Positions 8,972-18,322 are shown, numbered from the stretch's first letter. The stretch: DNA of 64,000 nt from Desulfomarina profundi (GCF_019703855.1 NZ_AP024086.1:248001-312000), one strand, 5' to 3'. Program-made: numbers and translations. The notes: generated by a model from the sequence alone, not told the origin.

Positions 8972-10765
8972 CTATCCTTTTCTGTCCATTGCCACCATTC
9001 GGGCATATTCACCCTTTTTATTCAGGAGCGTCATGTGTGTGCCCTGTTCTATAATTTTTCCAGCCTGCATGACTATGATCCTGTCGGCACGGCGAATCGT
9101 GGAAAGCCTGTGAGCAATGATGAGAGAGGTGCGGCCGGTGAAACTGTCGGCAATGGCTTCTTCCAGGATATTTTCCGATTCCGTGTCAATAGCTGCTGTC
9201 GCCTCATCAAGAATAAGGATGGCCGGGTCCTTGCAGAGAACCCGGGCAAAGGCCAGCAATTGTTTCTCTCCGGTGGAAAGCTCCTGGCCACCTTCACCGA
9301 TCAGAGTGTCCAGTCCTTCGGGGAGTTTTTCCACAAAGCGGGTCATGCCGGTTTTCCGCATGATATTTTCCACATCGGTTCTTGTTCGACCGGTATCCAG
9401 AACGATATTGGCCAGAAGAGTATCCTGGAGGATAAGGACTTCCTGAAGGATGACTCCGATGAGTGTGCGCAGCTCATGGAGGTCAAGCTCTGAGATGTTG
9501 ACGCCATCAATTGTGATATTTCCCTTTTCCGGATCATAAAACCGCAGGAGCAGGCTGACCAGTGTTGTTTTTCCGGAACCGGTGGTGCCCACCAGGGCCA
9601 CGGTTTCACCAGCCTCGATTGTAAGGGACATCTCTTCAATGAGAGGAGTCTTTTCTATTTTATTATAACTGAAGGTGATGTTTTTGAACTGCAGCCGGCC
9701 TTTTGGGTTGGTTATTTTTTTGGGTTGTGCCGGTTGTTTCAGATTACTTTTTCTGTCCAGAAGTTGAAAAATTCGTTCTGCTGAGGCCATGGCCGACTGG
9801 ACAATAGAGTATTTCTGGGAAAGTTCACGCAGGGGCTGGAAAAAAAGACGCATATAAGAGAGGAAAGCAACCAGTTCACCAAGGGTGAGCCGGTTCTCCA
9901 GGACTTCTCCCCCTCCGTACCAGAGGATCATGGCTACAGCTGTAGAACTCATGAATTCGGTGAGTGGCATAAAGGTGCCAAATAGTTTGATCTGCCTGAG
10001 GGCATGATGAAGAAAACCTTCGCTCAGTTCCTCAAACTCTTGCCTGCTTGACTCTTCTCTGCCAAACAGTTGCAGGATGGCAATGCCGGAGATGGTTTCG
10101 GAAAGAAAAGAGTTGAGTCGTGCCAGTTGCGTGCGAATTGCACGAAACCGCTCCCTGGCAAGACGGGCAAAGGAGACCGTGATTATCAGGGAAAGGGGGA
10201 CAAAAATGGTCATGAGTGCTGCAAGGTTCGGATTCATCAGGTAGAGCAGAACTATGATTGCCCCCAGCCTGAGAAGATCATTAAACAGGGTGATGATGAC
10301 AGAGGTGAACATCTCATGCATGTTCTGGATATCATTCGTCAACCTTGTGACAAGCCTGCCGGTGGGGGTGGAGTTGAAAAAGGCCATATCCAGGCTGAGA
10401 AGGTGGGAAAAGAGTTCCTGCCTGATGGTGTGCATGATGGATTGACCGATCCACTCCAGAACCATTATCTGACAGAAGGAAGCGACAAAGAGAGCACCTA
10501 CGATTCCTCCGTAGAAAATTGCTGTTCGCATCAGCCCTGCAATCCTGAGGTGATCGGTCAGGTTGTGGTTGGTGATAAAATTATCGATTCCATTTTGCAT
10601 CAGGTGGGGCAGGGCAAGGGTCGCACCGGTGACCAGCAGGGAGAGCACGAGTGCCAGGAAAAGCCGGGGGAGATGGGGCCTGCAGAACATTGCAATACGA
10701 CGCCAGAGCTGGAAATCTCCCAGGGAAATACGGGCACCTTCTTCGCTGTAACCGAAATTTTTCAT
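8972..10765 (-). CDS. ABC exporter half-transporter, consensus ATPase subunit (MdlB-like)
   Basis: This 597-residue protein has an N-terminal six-helix exporter membrane domain (about 20-320) and a C-terminal ATPase domain: Walker A GTTGSGKTT (about 390), signature LSTGEKQLL (about 490), Walker B ILILDEATA with catalytic Glu, and switch His in IIAHRLS. It overlaps the upstream half-transporter gene by 4 nt. The partner has a degenerate Walker B, the usual arrangement in heterodimeric exporters such as MdlAB, TM287/288 and TmrAB. The substrate (drug, lipid or peptide) cannot be told. Confidence 0.9.
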   Translation of the reverse strand: MKNFGYSEEGARISLGDFQLWRRIAMFCRPHLPRLFLALVLSLLVTGATLALPHLMQNGIDNFITNHNLTDHLRIAGLMRTAIFYGGIVGALFVASFCQIMVLEWIGQSIMHTIRQELFSHLLSLDMAFFNSTPTGRLVTRLTNDIQNMHEMFTSVIITLFNDLLRLGAIIVLLYLMNPNLAALMTIFVPLSLIITVSFARLARERFRAIRTQLARLNSFLSETISGIAILQLFGREESSRQEFEELSEGFLHHALRQIKLFGTFMPLTEFMSSTAVAMILWYGGGEVLENRLTLGELVAFLSYMRLFFQPLRELSQKYSIVQSAMASAERIFQLLDRKSNLKQPAQPKKITNPKGRLQFKNITFSYNKIEKTPLIEEMSLTIEAGETVALVGTTGSGKTTLVSLLLRFYDPEKGNITIDGVNISELDLHELRTLIGVILQEVLILQDTLLANIVLDTGRTRTDVENIMRKTGMTRFVEKLPEGLDTLIGEGGQELSTGEKQLLAFARVLCKDPAILILDEATAAIDTESENILEEAIADSFTGRTSLIIAHRLSTIRRADRIIVMQAGKIIEQGTHMTLLNKKGEYARMVAMDRKG

Positions 10766-12576
10766 CTTTTCGACCCCGCTTCGTCAGGATCCAGCATCTG
10801 CTTGCTGTACATGGAGCGGTACAGATCGCTTGAGCGCAGAAGCTCTTCATGGCTCCCTTCGGCTTCCACACTGCCGTCAGTAAGGATGATAATACGATCC
10901 GTCATGGAGAGGAGTTTGGTGCGGTTGGAGATGACGATGACCACCTTGTCGGCAAAATAATGTTTCAGACCGTGGAAAAGCTCCTCTTCCGTAGTCACGT
11001 CAACGGCAGAGAGCCCGTCATCAATAAGCAATATTTCCCGGTCTGCCAGCAGGGCACGGGCCATGGCAAGGCGTTGACGCTGTCCGCCGGAAAGTTTTAT
11101 GCCTCTTTCACCGATTGTTGTTTCATATCCTTTTTCAAATGTGAGAATATCTTCGTGGATGGCCGCTTTTTTTGCTGCTTCTTCCACCTCCTTTCGACTT
11201 GCCTCGGGTCTCCCCAGGCGAATGTTTTCAGCGATGGATCGTGAAAAAAGTATTGGTTCCTGGGCAACATAACCGATACGGGAACGAACCTGAAACAGGG
11301 GATATTGATTGACATCGTGGCCGGCGAAGCAGAGTTGTTGATTCTTTACCGGGTAGAGTCGCGTCAGTAGTTTGCAGAGGGTCGTCTTGCCGCAGCCAGT
11401 ACGTCCGGTTATCCCGTGGATTCCAGGGCCCAGATGGAGGCTGAGATTGTTCAAAACAGGGCGGGGAGAAGACGGGTAGGAAAATGTGAGATTGTTAAGC
11501 CTGAATCCAGGTTGACCGGGGTCCGGTTCCGGCCCTTCTTTTGGATCATGCAGCCGGGCGACACTTGTGACCAGGCTGTGAATGCGGGCAAGGGAAGTGG
11601 CTCCCCGCTGGACAAGGTTGGCGACCCAGCCCACAGCCATAACAGGCCAGATAAGCATGTAAAGGTAAGTGATAAAGGCTACAAAATCACCAAGGCTTAT
11701 TTTTTTCTGGATAACAAAAAGACCCCCGAGAAAAAGGACTACCAGCATTCCGATGTTACCCACCAGGGTGGCAACAGGGCTGATCAGTCCCTGGATAGCT
11801 GCCACCCGCAGATTATCTTTTACATATTTCTTTCCCAGCCGGTCAAACTGCTTTGTCTGAAATCCCTCCATGGTGTAGCTCTTGATCAACCCTATGGAAA
11901 TAAGAGTTGACCTGGAGAGTTCTGTCAACATGGCAAACCGTTCCTGTACCGCAGAAAAGCGCTTGTGCAGTTTTCCCGAGAGTATCCTGGTACTTATTGC
12001 AAGTATTGGCATGGGCAGGAGAGCCATAAGGGTCAGGGTAGGGTGAATTGCTATCATGAAGCCGATGGCGGCCAGAAGCATGACCAGGGCATCAACTGCG
12101 GCAACCATGCCCATGCCGCAGGCCATCTGGATGGCGGAAATATCATTGGAGGAATGGGCCATCAGGTCTCCGGTTGTCCGTTTTTCGAAGAACGGGCCGT
12201 CCATGGTGAGAAGATGGGTGAAAATCCGGTTTCTTATATCTCTTTCCAGCAGCCTGGAAAAGCCTATAATCAGGTAGCGCCAGGTGAAACGGAGGATAAC
12301 TACGCCTGCGGCAATGGATACTATCAGCGCTGCCGGTGTCAGGAGTTCGTGACTGGATATTTCGGTTGCCTGCAGGCTGTCAACAGCCCTGCGGATAATA
12401 CGGGGAATAAGCAACTGCAGAAAATCAACGGCGAGAAGAGCGATAAACCCGGCGAGCAGTCGTAATCTGTGTTTTCTGTAGGTCGGTCCGAGCAGAGAGC
12501 GGACCTGTGCAAAGGTGGCTTGGGGCTGTTTTCTTTTTTTTCGCTTATCTGTTGTCTGTTGAGTCGTCAAAGTCAA
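10762..12576 (-). CDS. ABC exporter half-transporter, degenerate-site subunit (MdlA-like)
   Basis: This 604-residue protein has a membrane domain (about 30-330) and an ATPase domain with Walker A GRTGCGKTT, signature LSGGQRQRLAMARAL and Walker B ILLIDDGLSAVD, where Asp replaces the catalytic Glu. The H-loop His is replaced (IVISNRTK), so this subunit's own ATP site is probably slow or inactive. It pairs with the product of the overlapping downstream gene. It also overlaps the upstream TSUP transporter gene by 4 nt, so all three genes form one operon. Confidence 0.9.
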   Translation of the reverse strand: MTLTTQQTTDKRKKRKQPQATFAQVRSLLGPTYRKHRLRLLAGFIALLAVDFLQLLIPRIIRRAVDSLQATEISSHELLTPAALIVSIAAGVVILRFTWRYLIIGFSRLLERDIRNRIFTHLLTMDGPFFEKRTTGDLMAHSSNDISAIQMACGMGMVAAVDALVMLLAAIGFMIAIHPTLTLMALLPMPILAISTRILSGKLHKRFSAVQERFAMLTELSRSTLISIGLIKSYTMEGFQTKQFDRLGKKYVKDNLRVAAIQGLISPVATLVGNIGMLVVLFLGGLFVIQKKISLGDFVAFITYLYMLIWPVMAVGWVANLVQRGATSLARIHSLVTSVARLHDPKEGPEPDPGQPGFRLNNLTFSYPSSPRPVLNNLSLHLGPGIHGITGRTGCGKTTLCKLLTRLYPVKNQQLCFAGHDVNQYPLFQVRSRIGYVAQEPILFSRSIAENIRLGRPEASRKEVEEAAKKAAIHEDILTFEKGYETTIGERGIKLSGGQRQRLAMARALLADREILLIDDGLSAVDVTTEEELFHGLKHYFADKVVIVISNRTKLLSMTDRIIILTDGSVEAEGSHEELLRSSDLYRSMYSKQMLDPDEAGSKR

Positions 12577-13349
12577 GTTACATTGAAGAAATTAATAAAG
12601 GCAAGACGGGCAATGGTTATAAAAACAACGGTGAGAAAGAGTGGTCTGATGAAGGCTGCTCCTCTTTTAATTGCCATCCCTGATCCGATCCGTGCACCGA
12701 TGATTTGCCCGGCGGCCATGGTCAGGCCGATTGACCAGATGATATTGCCGCCTATGATGAACCAGGTGAGTGCGACAATATTACTGGTAAAATTCATGAT
12801 CTTTGTATAGCCGGTGGCCCGTGTCATGTTGAAGCCCGCGAAAAACATGAAGGCCACTGTCCAGAAAGACCCGGTTCCGGGGCCAAAAAAACCATCGTAA
12901 AATCCGAGCAGGAGGCCAAACAGGGCATGGAACAGAATTGGCTGCATTCTGGCAGGAATGTCTTTGCTGCCCAGTTCCCGCGAAAAGAGGGTATGGAAAA
13001 AGACAAGAAGCAGCAGAATCGGAATCAGCGGTTTAATAAAAGATGGATCCAGTGATTGAACCAGCAGAGCACCGCCGCTGGCACCAATGAGGGTGAAAAA
13101 AATTCCCGGCAGGGCGGTTTTGAGAGAGACCTCTCTTCTGGAGATAAAGTTCCAGCTGGCTGACAGGGTGCCGAAACTTCCCTGCAGTTTATTGGTGCCC
13201 AGTGCGACCTGGGGTGGCAGGCCGACGAAGAGCAGGGCCGGCAGAGCAATAAGACCACCTCCTCCGGCGATGGAATCGATAAAACCTGAGAGCAGGCCGA
13301 CTAGAAGCAGTATAAGCAGGACGGTAGGTGAGATATCAATTGATTCCAT
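12573..13349 (-). CDS. TSUP-family membrane transporter (TauE/SafE type)
   Basis: This 258-residue protein has about eight membrane helices. The first half carries GFIDSIAGGGGLIALPALL and GTNKLQGSFG, and the second half a related GFYDGFFGPGTGSF, the internal duplication typical of the TauE/SafE (TSUP, YfcA-like) family. Members move sulfite, sulfoacetate, organosulfonates or other small anions. The start ATG at 13349 is preceded by GTTTTCCCTGGA. It is the first gene of the operon with the ABC exporter. Confidence 0.85.
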   Translation of the reverse strand: MESIDISPTVLLILLLVGLLSGFIDSIAGGGGLIALPALLFVGLPPQVALGTNKLQGSFGTLSASWNFISRREVSLKTALPGIFFTLIGASGGALLVQSLDPSFIKPLIPILLLLVFFHTLFSRELGSKDIPARMQPILFHALFGLLLGFYDGFFGPGTGSFWTVAFMFFAGFNMTRATGYTKIMNFTSNIVALTWFIIGGNIIWSIGLTMAAGQIIGARIGSGMAIKRGAAFIRPLFLTVVFITIARLAFINFFNVT

Positions 13350-13653
13350 TCCAGGGAAAACTCCTTGTTTTTCAGGTCAGCGGCAGAAAACATGTGGAGA
13401 ACAGAATAAATCCGCTTAACATAATTGGCAACTTTTGTTTGCCTTGCTTCAGTTACGTTATATATTTTCTCATAACCCATGAATCTCAGCCGGTAATTCC
13501 TGTTTCTTTTGAACCGGCAAAATGTAATTTTTGAAATATGTCCGATAAAACAGCACATTTCCGGCTTTCAAGTGTCAAGCTGAGTTTTGTATGTATTCAG
13601 GATATATTTTGTATGGGGATTGATGTGTAAAAAAAAATTCTTTGTGAGTTGTA
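13350..13653. other. gap between divergent genes with dispersed repeat motifs
   Basis: No gene is seen in 304 bp. CCCATGAATCTCAGCCGG (13478-13495) and CAAGCTGAGTTTTG (about 13577-13590) are inverted copies of a dispersed AAACTCAGCC-type motif. Promoters for both divergent genes should be here. Confidence 0.5.
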
Positions 13654-15042
13654 GTGAAAAATAAAGATGAAGCAATAAATAAAACGGCTAATGAGATCAT
13701 CCTGGAATCGATCTCTGACGGGGTCTTTACCGTTGATCATAACTGGCGGATAATGACTTTTAACCGGGCGGCTGAAGAGATTACGGGTACAAGCCGGGAG
13801 GAGGCAATCGGTCGTTACTGCTGGGAGGTTTTTCGTTCCAATATGTGCGAGGGTGACTGTGCTCTGAAAAGGACAATGAAGGAAGGAAAATCCTTTGTCA
13901 GTAGTTCCACGTATATCATCAATAATCGGCAGAAACGGGTGCCCATCTCTGTCTCAACCTCTCCCTTGAAGGACGAATCAGGTGTGGTTCTGGGTGGAGT
14001 GGAGACCTTTCGGGATCATAGTCTGGTTGAAGAGTTACGGCGGGAACTGGAGGGCAGTTATCAGCTCGCTGATATGGTGAGTCGCAGTGAGGGGATGAAA
14101 AAGATTTTCGCGATCCTGCCCCAGGTTGCCAGAAGTGATTCAACGGTTTTAATTGAAGGTGAAACAGGAACAGGCAAGGAATTGTTGGCTTCGGCCATCC
14201 ATAATCTTTCCCTGAAAAAGGATGATCCGTTTGTGGCTGTCAACTGTGGGGCTCTGCCGGACAGTCTTCTGGAGTCTGAACTTTTCGGCTATAAGGCGGG
14301 GGCCTTTACCGGGGCCGAAAAGGATAAGAAGGGTTTTTTTGGCTCCGCCGGAGAAGGGACAATCTTTCTTGATGAAATCGGGGATACCAGTGCTGCTTTT
14401 CAGGTGCGATTACTTCGGGTTTTGCAGGAAAAAGAATATCAGCCCCTGGGCAGTGTGGAAAAGGTCAAAACGGCTGCGCGGGTCATTACCGCCACCAACC
14501 GTGACCTGTCGGAAATGGTGGAGAACGGGGATTTTCGCCGAGATCTTTTTTACCGGATCAATATTATCAGTTTCAGGCTGCCACCGTTAAGAGAACGTAT
14601 TGAAGATGTACCGCTTCTGGTTGAAAAATTTATTAAAAAAATGAACCGTATCAAGGGAAAAGCTGTTTCAGGTGTAGATCGGGAAGTGATGGCCCTTCTT
14701 CTGGGCCACGATTATCCCGGCAATATCCGTGAGCTGGAAAACATTATTGAACACGGTTTTGTTCTCTGTTCAGAGGGAGAAATAAACAGTTCTCACCTTC
14801 CCGCCTATCTGCTTCAGAGAAAAAAGACTATTCCGGAACAGGGTTCCTCTACAGCTCGTGAGGCAGCGGGAATGACGGAAAAGGCGCGGATTGTCGAAGC
14901 TCTGAAAAATAATAAATATAACCGGCTGGCTGCGGCAAGAGAACTGGGCATCCATAAAAGCACCCTGTTTCGCAAACTGAAAAAATACCAGATAACTCTT
15001 CCCGGAATTGACGGGAGGACGACCCGAAAAGAGTTGCACTGA
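13654..15042 (+). CDS. sigma-54-dependent transcriptional activator with PAS sensor (orp-type regulator)
   Basis: This 462-residue protein has three parts. A PAS domain (about 10-125) contains a Cys cluster CWEVFRSNMCEGDC, which could bind a redox cofactor. An AAA+ domain (about 145-380) has Walker A GETGTGKE, the sigma-54-contacting loop GAFTGA and Walker B GTIFLDEIGD. A Fis-type helix-turn-helix ends the protein (NRLAAARELGIHKSTLFRKL). It starts with GTG. A match to a -24/-12 promoter and inverted TGCGAC repeats lie just downstream, before the NifX-type gene, so it most likely controls that cluster. In Desulfovibrio vulgaris a similar regulator controls the orange-protein operons. Confidence 0.9.
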   Translation: MKNKDEAINKTANEIILESISDGVFTVDHNWRIMTFNRAAEEITGTSREEAIGRYCWEVFRSNMCEGDCALKRTMKEGKSFVSSSTYIINNRQKRVPISVSTSPLKDESGVVLGGVETFRDHSLVEELRRELEGSYQLADMVSRSEGMKKIFAILPQVARSDSTVLIEGETGTGKELLASAIHNLSLKKDDPFVAVNCGALPDSLLESELFGYKAGAFTGAEKDKKGFFGSAGEGTIFLDEIGDTSAAFQVRLLRVLQEKEYQPLGSVEKVKTAARVITATNRDLSEMVENGDFRRDLFYRINIISFRLPPLRERIEDVPLLVEKFIKKMNRIKGKAVSGVDREVMALLLGHDYPGNIRELENIIEHGFVLCSEGEINSSHLPAYLLQRKKTIPEQGSSTAREAAGMTEKARIVEALKNNKYNRLAAARELGIHKSTLFRKLKKYQITLPGIDGRTTRKELH

Positions 15043-15051
15043 GAGACTTTC

Positions 15052-15093
15052 TGCGACTCTATGCGACTGTATTGGGTTGCATTTGTGCGACCC
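15052..15093 (+). promoter_or_regulatory. likely upstream activator sites for the sigma-54 regulator
   Basis: TGCGAC occurs at 15052-15057 and 15062-15067, followed by the near-palindrome GGGTTGCA-TTTG-TGCGACCC (15074-15093). The block lies 80-120 bp upstream of the -24/-12 promoter, the usual place for enhancer sites of Fis-type activators. Binding is inferred. Confidence 0.55.
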
Positions 15094-15172
15094 TTTATCT
15101 CTTTCTTCCTTTCAAGAAGACATCTCTTCTTCTTTCTATCTGAAAATACAGGGAAAAAATATTTTATCACTT

Positions 15173-15188
15173 TGGCATTGTAAATGCA
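15173..15188 (+). promoter_or_regulatory. sigma-54 (-24/-12) promoter
   Basis: TGGCATTGTAAATGCA matches the consensus TGGCAC-N5-TTGCA, with exact GG-to-GC spacing. It lies 29 bp before the NifX-type start codon and just after the gene for a sigma-54 activator. Confidence 0.75.
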
Positions 15189-15216
15189 AAATGACAAGTG
15201 CCAGGGAGGAAAATGA

Positions 15217-15618
15217 ATGAATGTAGCCATTACAGTATGGGGAAATCTGATTTCTCCGGTATTTGATTCCGCCCAGACCTTGTTGATTGCTGAGGTTGAA
15301 GGGGATGACATTATTGACAGGCGAATAGAACGAATGGATGGCGCCATGTTTAATCGTGTGCTTGAACTCCTGGAAAGCCTGGAAGTTGATGTTCTGATTT
15401 GTGGTGCCCTGTCAATGGGGACGGCTGCTCTTCTTGAAGCAGTCCGGATAGAAGTTATTCCTTTTATATCAGGAGACGCGGAAGAAATTTTATCTCTCTA
15501 TGTGAATGGTGAAGACCTGGCCGACTTTACCATGCCTGGCTGTCCGCGCAGACGATGCTGTCGTGGAAGGAGATGTTCTCCGGGGCAGCAGGGGATAGGC
15601 CGGTATTTGAAAAATTAG
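15217..15618 (+). CDS. NifX/NifB-type iron-molybdenum cluster-binding protein (orange-protein family)
   Basis: This 133-residue protein opens with MNVAITVWGNLISPVFDSAQ, the strand-loop start of the dinitrogenase Fe-Mo cofactor (NifX/NifB-C) fold, continues with VDVLICGALSMG in the middle and ends in a Cys/Arg-rich tail (CPRRRCCRGRRC). These proteins bind Fe, Mo or mixed metal clusters. The start follows GGAGGAAAATGA and lies directly behind the -24/-12 promoter, making this the first gene of the activator-controlled transcript. The Cys-rich tail is an obvious metal ligand candidate. Confidence 0.85.
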   Translation: MNVAITVWGNLISPVFDSAQTLLIAEVEGDDIIDRRIERMDGAMFNRVLELLESLEVDVLICGALSMGTAALLEAVRIEVIPFISGDAEEILSLYVNGEDLADFTMPGCPRRRCCRGRRCSPGQQGIGRYLKN

Positions 15619-15755
15619 CTTATTTTCGGACAGGTACTGGTTCGGATTTTTCAGGCTGGCTGCATGTGGAATATAAAAACGTGACAGATCATCCGAAAAT
15701 ATGGCATCCAATGGCGGATGGCAGGGTTTTCGGTGAAAATAAGGAGGTATAGATT

Positions 15756-16051
15756 ATGCCAGGATTTGATAGAAGTGGCCCGGAAGGACAGGGACCCGCA
15801 AGTGGAAAAATGAGAGGCATGTGTCGCAGAACTGATTATTCAACTTTTGGTCGTTTTGGTGGTGGTCGGGTATGGGCCGTGGAAGAGGGCTGGGAATGGG
15901 AGTATCCGTTCCACAGGGACGTGCGCGTTCCGGGGCTGGAGCCGGTCGGGGATCAAATGATCTTGATGCGTTGAAGCAGCAGTATGATGCGGCCAGGGAG
16001 ACAGTGGAGCAGTTGCGGGAGGAAATAGCCCGCCTGCAGGATTCAGAATAA
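15756..16051 (+). CDS. DUF5320-type protein (one frameshift)
   Basis: MPGFDRSGPEGQGPASG and a Cys-containing stretch are followed by a Gly/Arg-rich middle and a C-terminal coiled coil, the layout of DUF5320 proteins that travel with NifX-type genes. As sequenced the first frame stops at 15974. The family-like continuation (MGRGRGLGMG, then LKQQYDAARETVEQLREEI, ending LQDSE) is in another frame and is reached if one base is added in the GGG at about 15868. The repaired protein has about 98 residues. AAGGAGG precedes the start. The break is probably a sequencing error. Confidence 0.7.
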
Positions 16052-16128
16052 GAAAACAATAAAACCCGAATCCTTCACAGCAGAAAATGAAAAGATATTT
16101 TTGTCCTGTGGGATTCAAGAAAGGCTAG

Positions 16129-16155
16129 CCGGCTGAAAAATGTATTTTCAGCCGG
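16129..16155 (+). repeat. 11-bp intercistronic hairpin before the receiver gene
   Basis: CCGGCTGAAAA and TTTTCAGCCGG enclose a 5-nt loop and end two bases before AGGAGGT, the ribosome binding site of the next gene. It could protect or process the mRNA or tune translation; this is inferred. Confidence 0.55.
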
Positions 16156-16169
16156 TTCAGGAGGTATAG

Positions 16170-16553
16170 ATGGCACGTATACTGCTGGTGAGCAAGGTTC
16201 CAGAGAATTTCGAGGAGTTGGCTGTCGCTCTGCAAAAGAGAGACGGAATCGAACTGATCAGGGTTGACTCACAGAAAGAGGCGTTGAAAAAAGCGGAGGA
16301 GGTTCGGCTGGATGTGGTTGTGGCTGATGACGAACTGGCCGATGGCAGAGGGTTGGATCTTGTATCAGGTCTGATGCAGAATTATCCCCTTATAAACTGT
16401 GCCATGGTGAGTACACTTGCGCCTGATGATTTCCATGAATTTACTGAAGGTCTCGGGGTATTTATGCAGCTGCCTCCCGAGCCAACGGAAAAGGATGCTG
16501 TGAAAATGCTTGAAATTCTCGATTCCATTGATGCCCTGCTCAAGGCTGAATAA
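16170..16553 (+). CDS. receiver-like (CheY-fold) protein
   Basis: The 127-residue protein has the receiver pattern: a hydrophobic strand ARILLVSK, an acidic pair DD at about 53-54 after VVVA, then a strand CAMVSTLA. The N-terminal acidic pocket of a true receiver is absent (SKVPEN instead of DDE) and no clear conserved Lys is seen, so phosphorylation is doubtful. It lies between the DUF5320 and MinD-type genes, 11 bp before the latter, and is presumably a signalling or assembly partner of this cluster. A strong AGGAGGT precedes its start. Confidence 0.7.
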   Translation: MARILLVSKVPENFEELAVALQKRDGIELIRVDSQKEALKKAEEVRLDVVVADDELADGRGLDLVSGLMQNYPLINCAMVSTLAPDDFHEFTEGLGVFMQLPPEPTEKDAVKMLEILDSIDALLKAE

Positions 16554-16564
16554 GGAGTGTTGTC

Positions 16565-17403
16565 ATGATAATCAGTGTGGCAAGTGGTAAGGGTGGTACC
16601 GGAAAGACCACCGTGGCGACCAATCTGGCGGCGGCTTTGGGCCAGGGTGTGCGATTACTGGATTGCGATGTGGAAGAACCGAACGCTCATCTCTTTCTGA
16701 ATCCGGACCTGCAGAATAGGGAAGATGTAACCACCTTTATTCCCGAGATTGATGAAGAACGGTGTACAGGTTGTAAGAAATGTGCAGAGATCTGCAGGTT
16801 TCGGGCTCTTGCGGTGGTGGCCGGCAAGGTTCTGGTTTTTCCGGAACTGTGCCACAGCTGTGGAGGTTGTGTGGAGGTCTGTGAAGAGAGTGCTGTTCGG
16901 GACAGCCATCGTGTCCTGGGAAGTGTGGAATCCGGAAATGCCGGAGATATTCTGTTCTCCCATGGCCGGTTGAGGGTGGGGGAAGCCATGTCCCCACCTC
17001 TCATCATGGCTGTTCGCAGGGTTGGGGCTAACAATGGAACAACTATTATTGATGCGCCTCCGGGCACATCCTGCCCCGTGATCGCTGCCACCAGGGGGGT
17101 GGATTTTGTGCTGATGGTAACGGAACCGACACCTTTCGGGCTGCACGACCTGAAGCTGGGGTGGAGGCTGTCAGGACACTTGGAATTCCCTGCGGACTTG
17201 TTATCAATCGAGCAGATATCGGCAATAACGGGGTACGGGAATATGCGGCCAGGGAAAACATCCCAATTCTGATGGAGATTCCTTTTGAGAGAAAGATTGC
17301 GGAGAGTTATTCCAACGGCAGGCTGATCATTGATGTGATGCCCGAGTGGAAAGAGAAGTTTCGTCAGTTGTACAATCAAATGGAACTCCTTGCGCGGAGT
17401 TGA
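16565..17403 (+). CDS. MinD/Mrp-type ATPase with 4Fe-4S ferredoxin insert, first copy (one frameshift)
   Basis: The N-terminus has the deviant Walker A ASGKGGTGKT (about 6-15). An inserted ferredoxin pair follows (CTGCKKCAEIC and CHSCGGCVEVC, about 64-105), then DAPPGTSCPV. These ATPases assemble Fe-S or metal clusters, and the pair in Desulfovibrio belongs to the orange-protein complex. The frame breaks at about 17160: adding one G to CTGGGG turns the off-frame tail into the family sequence VEAVRTLGIPCGLVINRAD and the 3' frame ending at 17403. The repaired length is about 279 residues. The next gene follows after 13 bp. Confidence 0.85.
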
Positions 17404-17416
17404 TGGAGAGTAACCC

Positions 17417-18322
17417 ATGAGAGAACTGGTAATTATAAGCGGTAAGGGGGGGACAGGTAAAACCAGTCTGACAGCGGCCTTTGCCGCTCTGGCTGAAAAC
17501 GCTGTTTTATGTGATGCCGATGTGGATGCGGCAGATTTGCATTTGCTGCTGGCTCCCGAGGTAAAAAAGCGCACTGATTTTATGGGTGGTTCTCTTGCCG
17601 CAATAAGGCAGGACGATTGTGTGGAATGTGGCAAGTGCCTGGAACTGTGTAAATTCGAGGCCATCTCCGAAGATTTTGTTGTGGATCCCATTGCCTGTGA
17701 AGGGTGTGGTGTCTGTGTTGATCTCTGTCCGGAGCAGGCAATTGATTTTCCGGTTCAGAAATGCGGTGAATGGTTTATCTCGGACACTCGATACGGCACC
17801 ATGGTTCATGCGCGTCTCGGGATCGCGGAAGAAAATTCAGGTAAACTGGTAAGCCTTGTCCGCCAGCAGGCAAAAGAGATCGCTGAAGTGGAGGGCAGGG
17901 AGCTGATTCTCACAGATGGTCCTCCGGGAATCGGTTGTCCGGTTATTGCGGCCATTGGTGGAGCAACAGCTCTGGTCATCATTGTTGAACCCACGGTTTC
18001 CGGGCTTCATGATATGTCCAGAGTGGCTGATCTTGCAAGACATTTCAAGGTGCCGGGGCTTGTCTGTGTCAACAAGTATGATTTGAACGAAGAGATGGCC
18101 GCCAGAATAGAGAATGTGGCAACAGAACGAAATATGGAGATTGTTGGCCGAATTCCTTTTGATCCCGAGTTTACCAGGGCCATGGTGGAGGGAAAGAATA
18201 TTTTGGAGTTTGTACCTGGTTCAGCCACTGTCGAAACGGTTCGCAGTGTCTGGGGCAGTATTTTGTCATCTCCTGCAATGAATAAGCTGGGGTTGAAGGA
18301 TTTTTCAAAAACAATCAGGTAA
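17417..18322 (+). CDS. MinD/Mrp-type ATPase with 4Fe-4S ferredoxin insert, second copy
   Basis: This intact 301-residue paralogue of the preceding gene has Walker A SGKGGTGKTS (about 8-17), two 4Fe-4S motifs (CVECGKCLELC and CEGCGVCVDLC, about 68-105), TDGPPGIGCPV (about 172) and VNKYDLN near 216. The ferredoxin insert between the two halves of the nucleotide-binding fold is characteristic of this subgroup. Its intact frame serves as a template for repairing its neighbour. It probably works as a heterodimer or sequentially with the first copy to load metal clusters on the NifX-type proteins. Confidence 0.9.
   Translation: MRELVIISGKGGTGKTSLTAAFAALAENAVLCDADVDAADLHLLLAPEVKKRTDFMGGSLAAIRQDDCVECGKCLELCKFEAISEDFVVDPIACEGCGVCVDLCPEQAIDFPVQKCGEWFISDTRYGTMVHARLGIAEENSGKLVSLVRQQAKEIAEVEGRELILTDGPPGIGCPVIAAIGGATALVIIVEPTVSGLHDMSRVADLARHFKVPGLVCVNKYDLNEEMAARIENVATERNMEIVGRIPFDPEFTRAMVEGKNILEFVPGSATVETVRSVWGSILSSPAMNKLGLKDFSKTIR

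Noticed and set aside
10070-10960. 296-codon plus-strand frame across the ABC exporter genes
   Set aside because: It is antisense to well-conserved ABC sequence, with low-complexity charged composition, and is a shadow of the minus-strand codon pattern.
16687-17691. 334-codon minus-strand frame across the two MinD-type ATPases
   Set aside because: It lies opposite clear ATPase and ferredoxin motifs on the plus strand and has no recognisable features.
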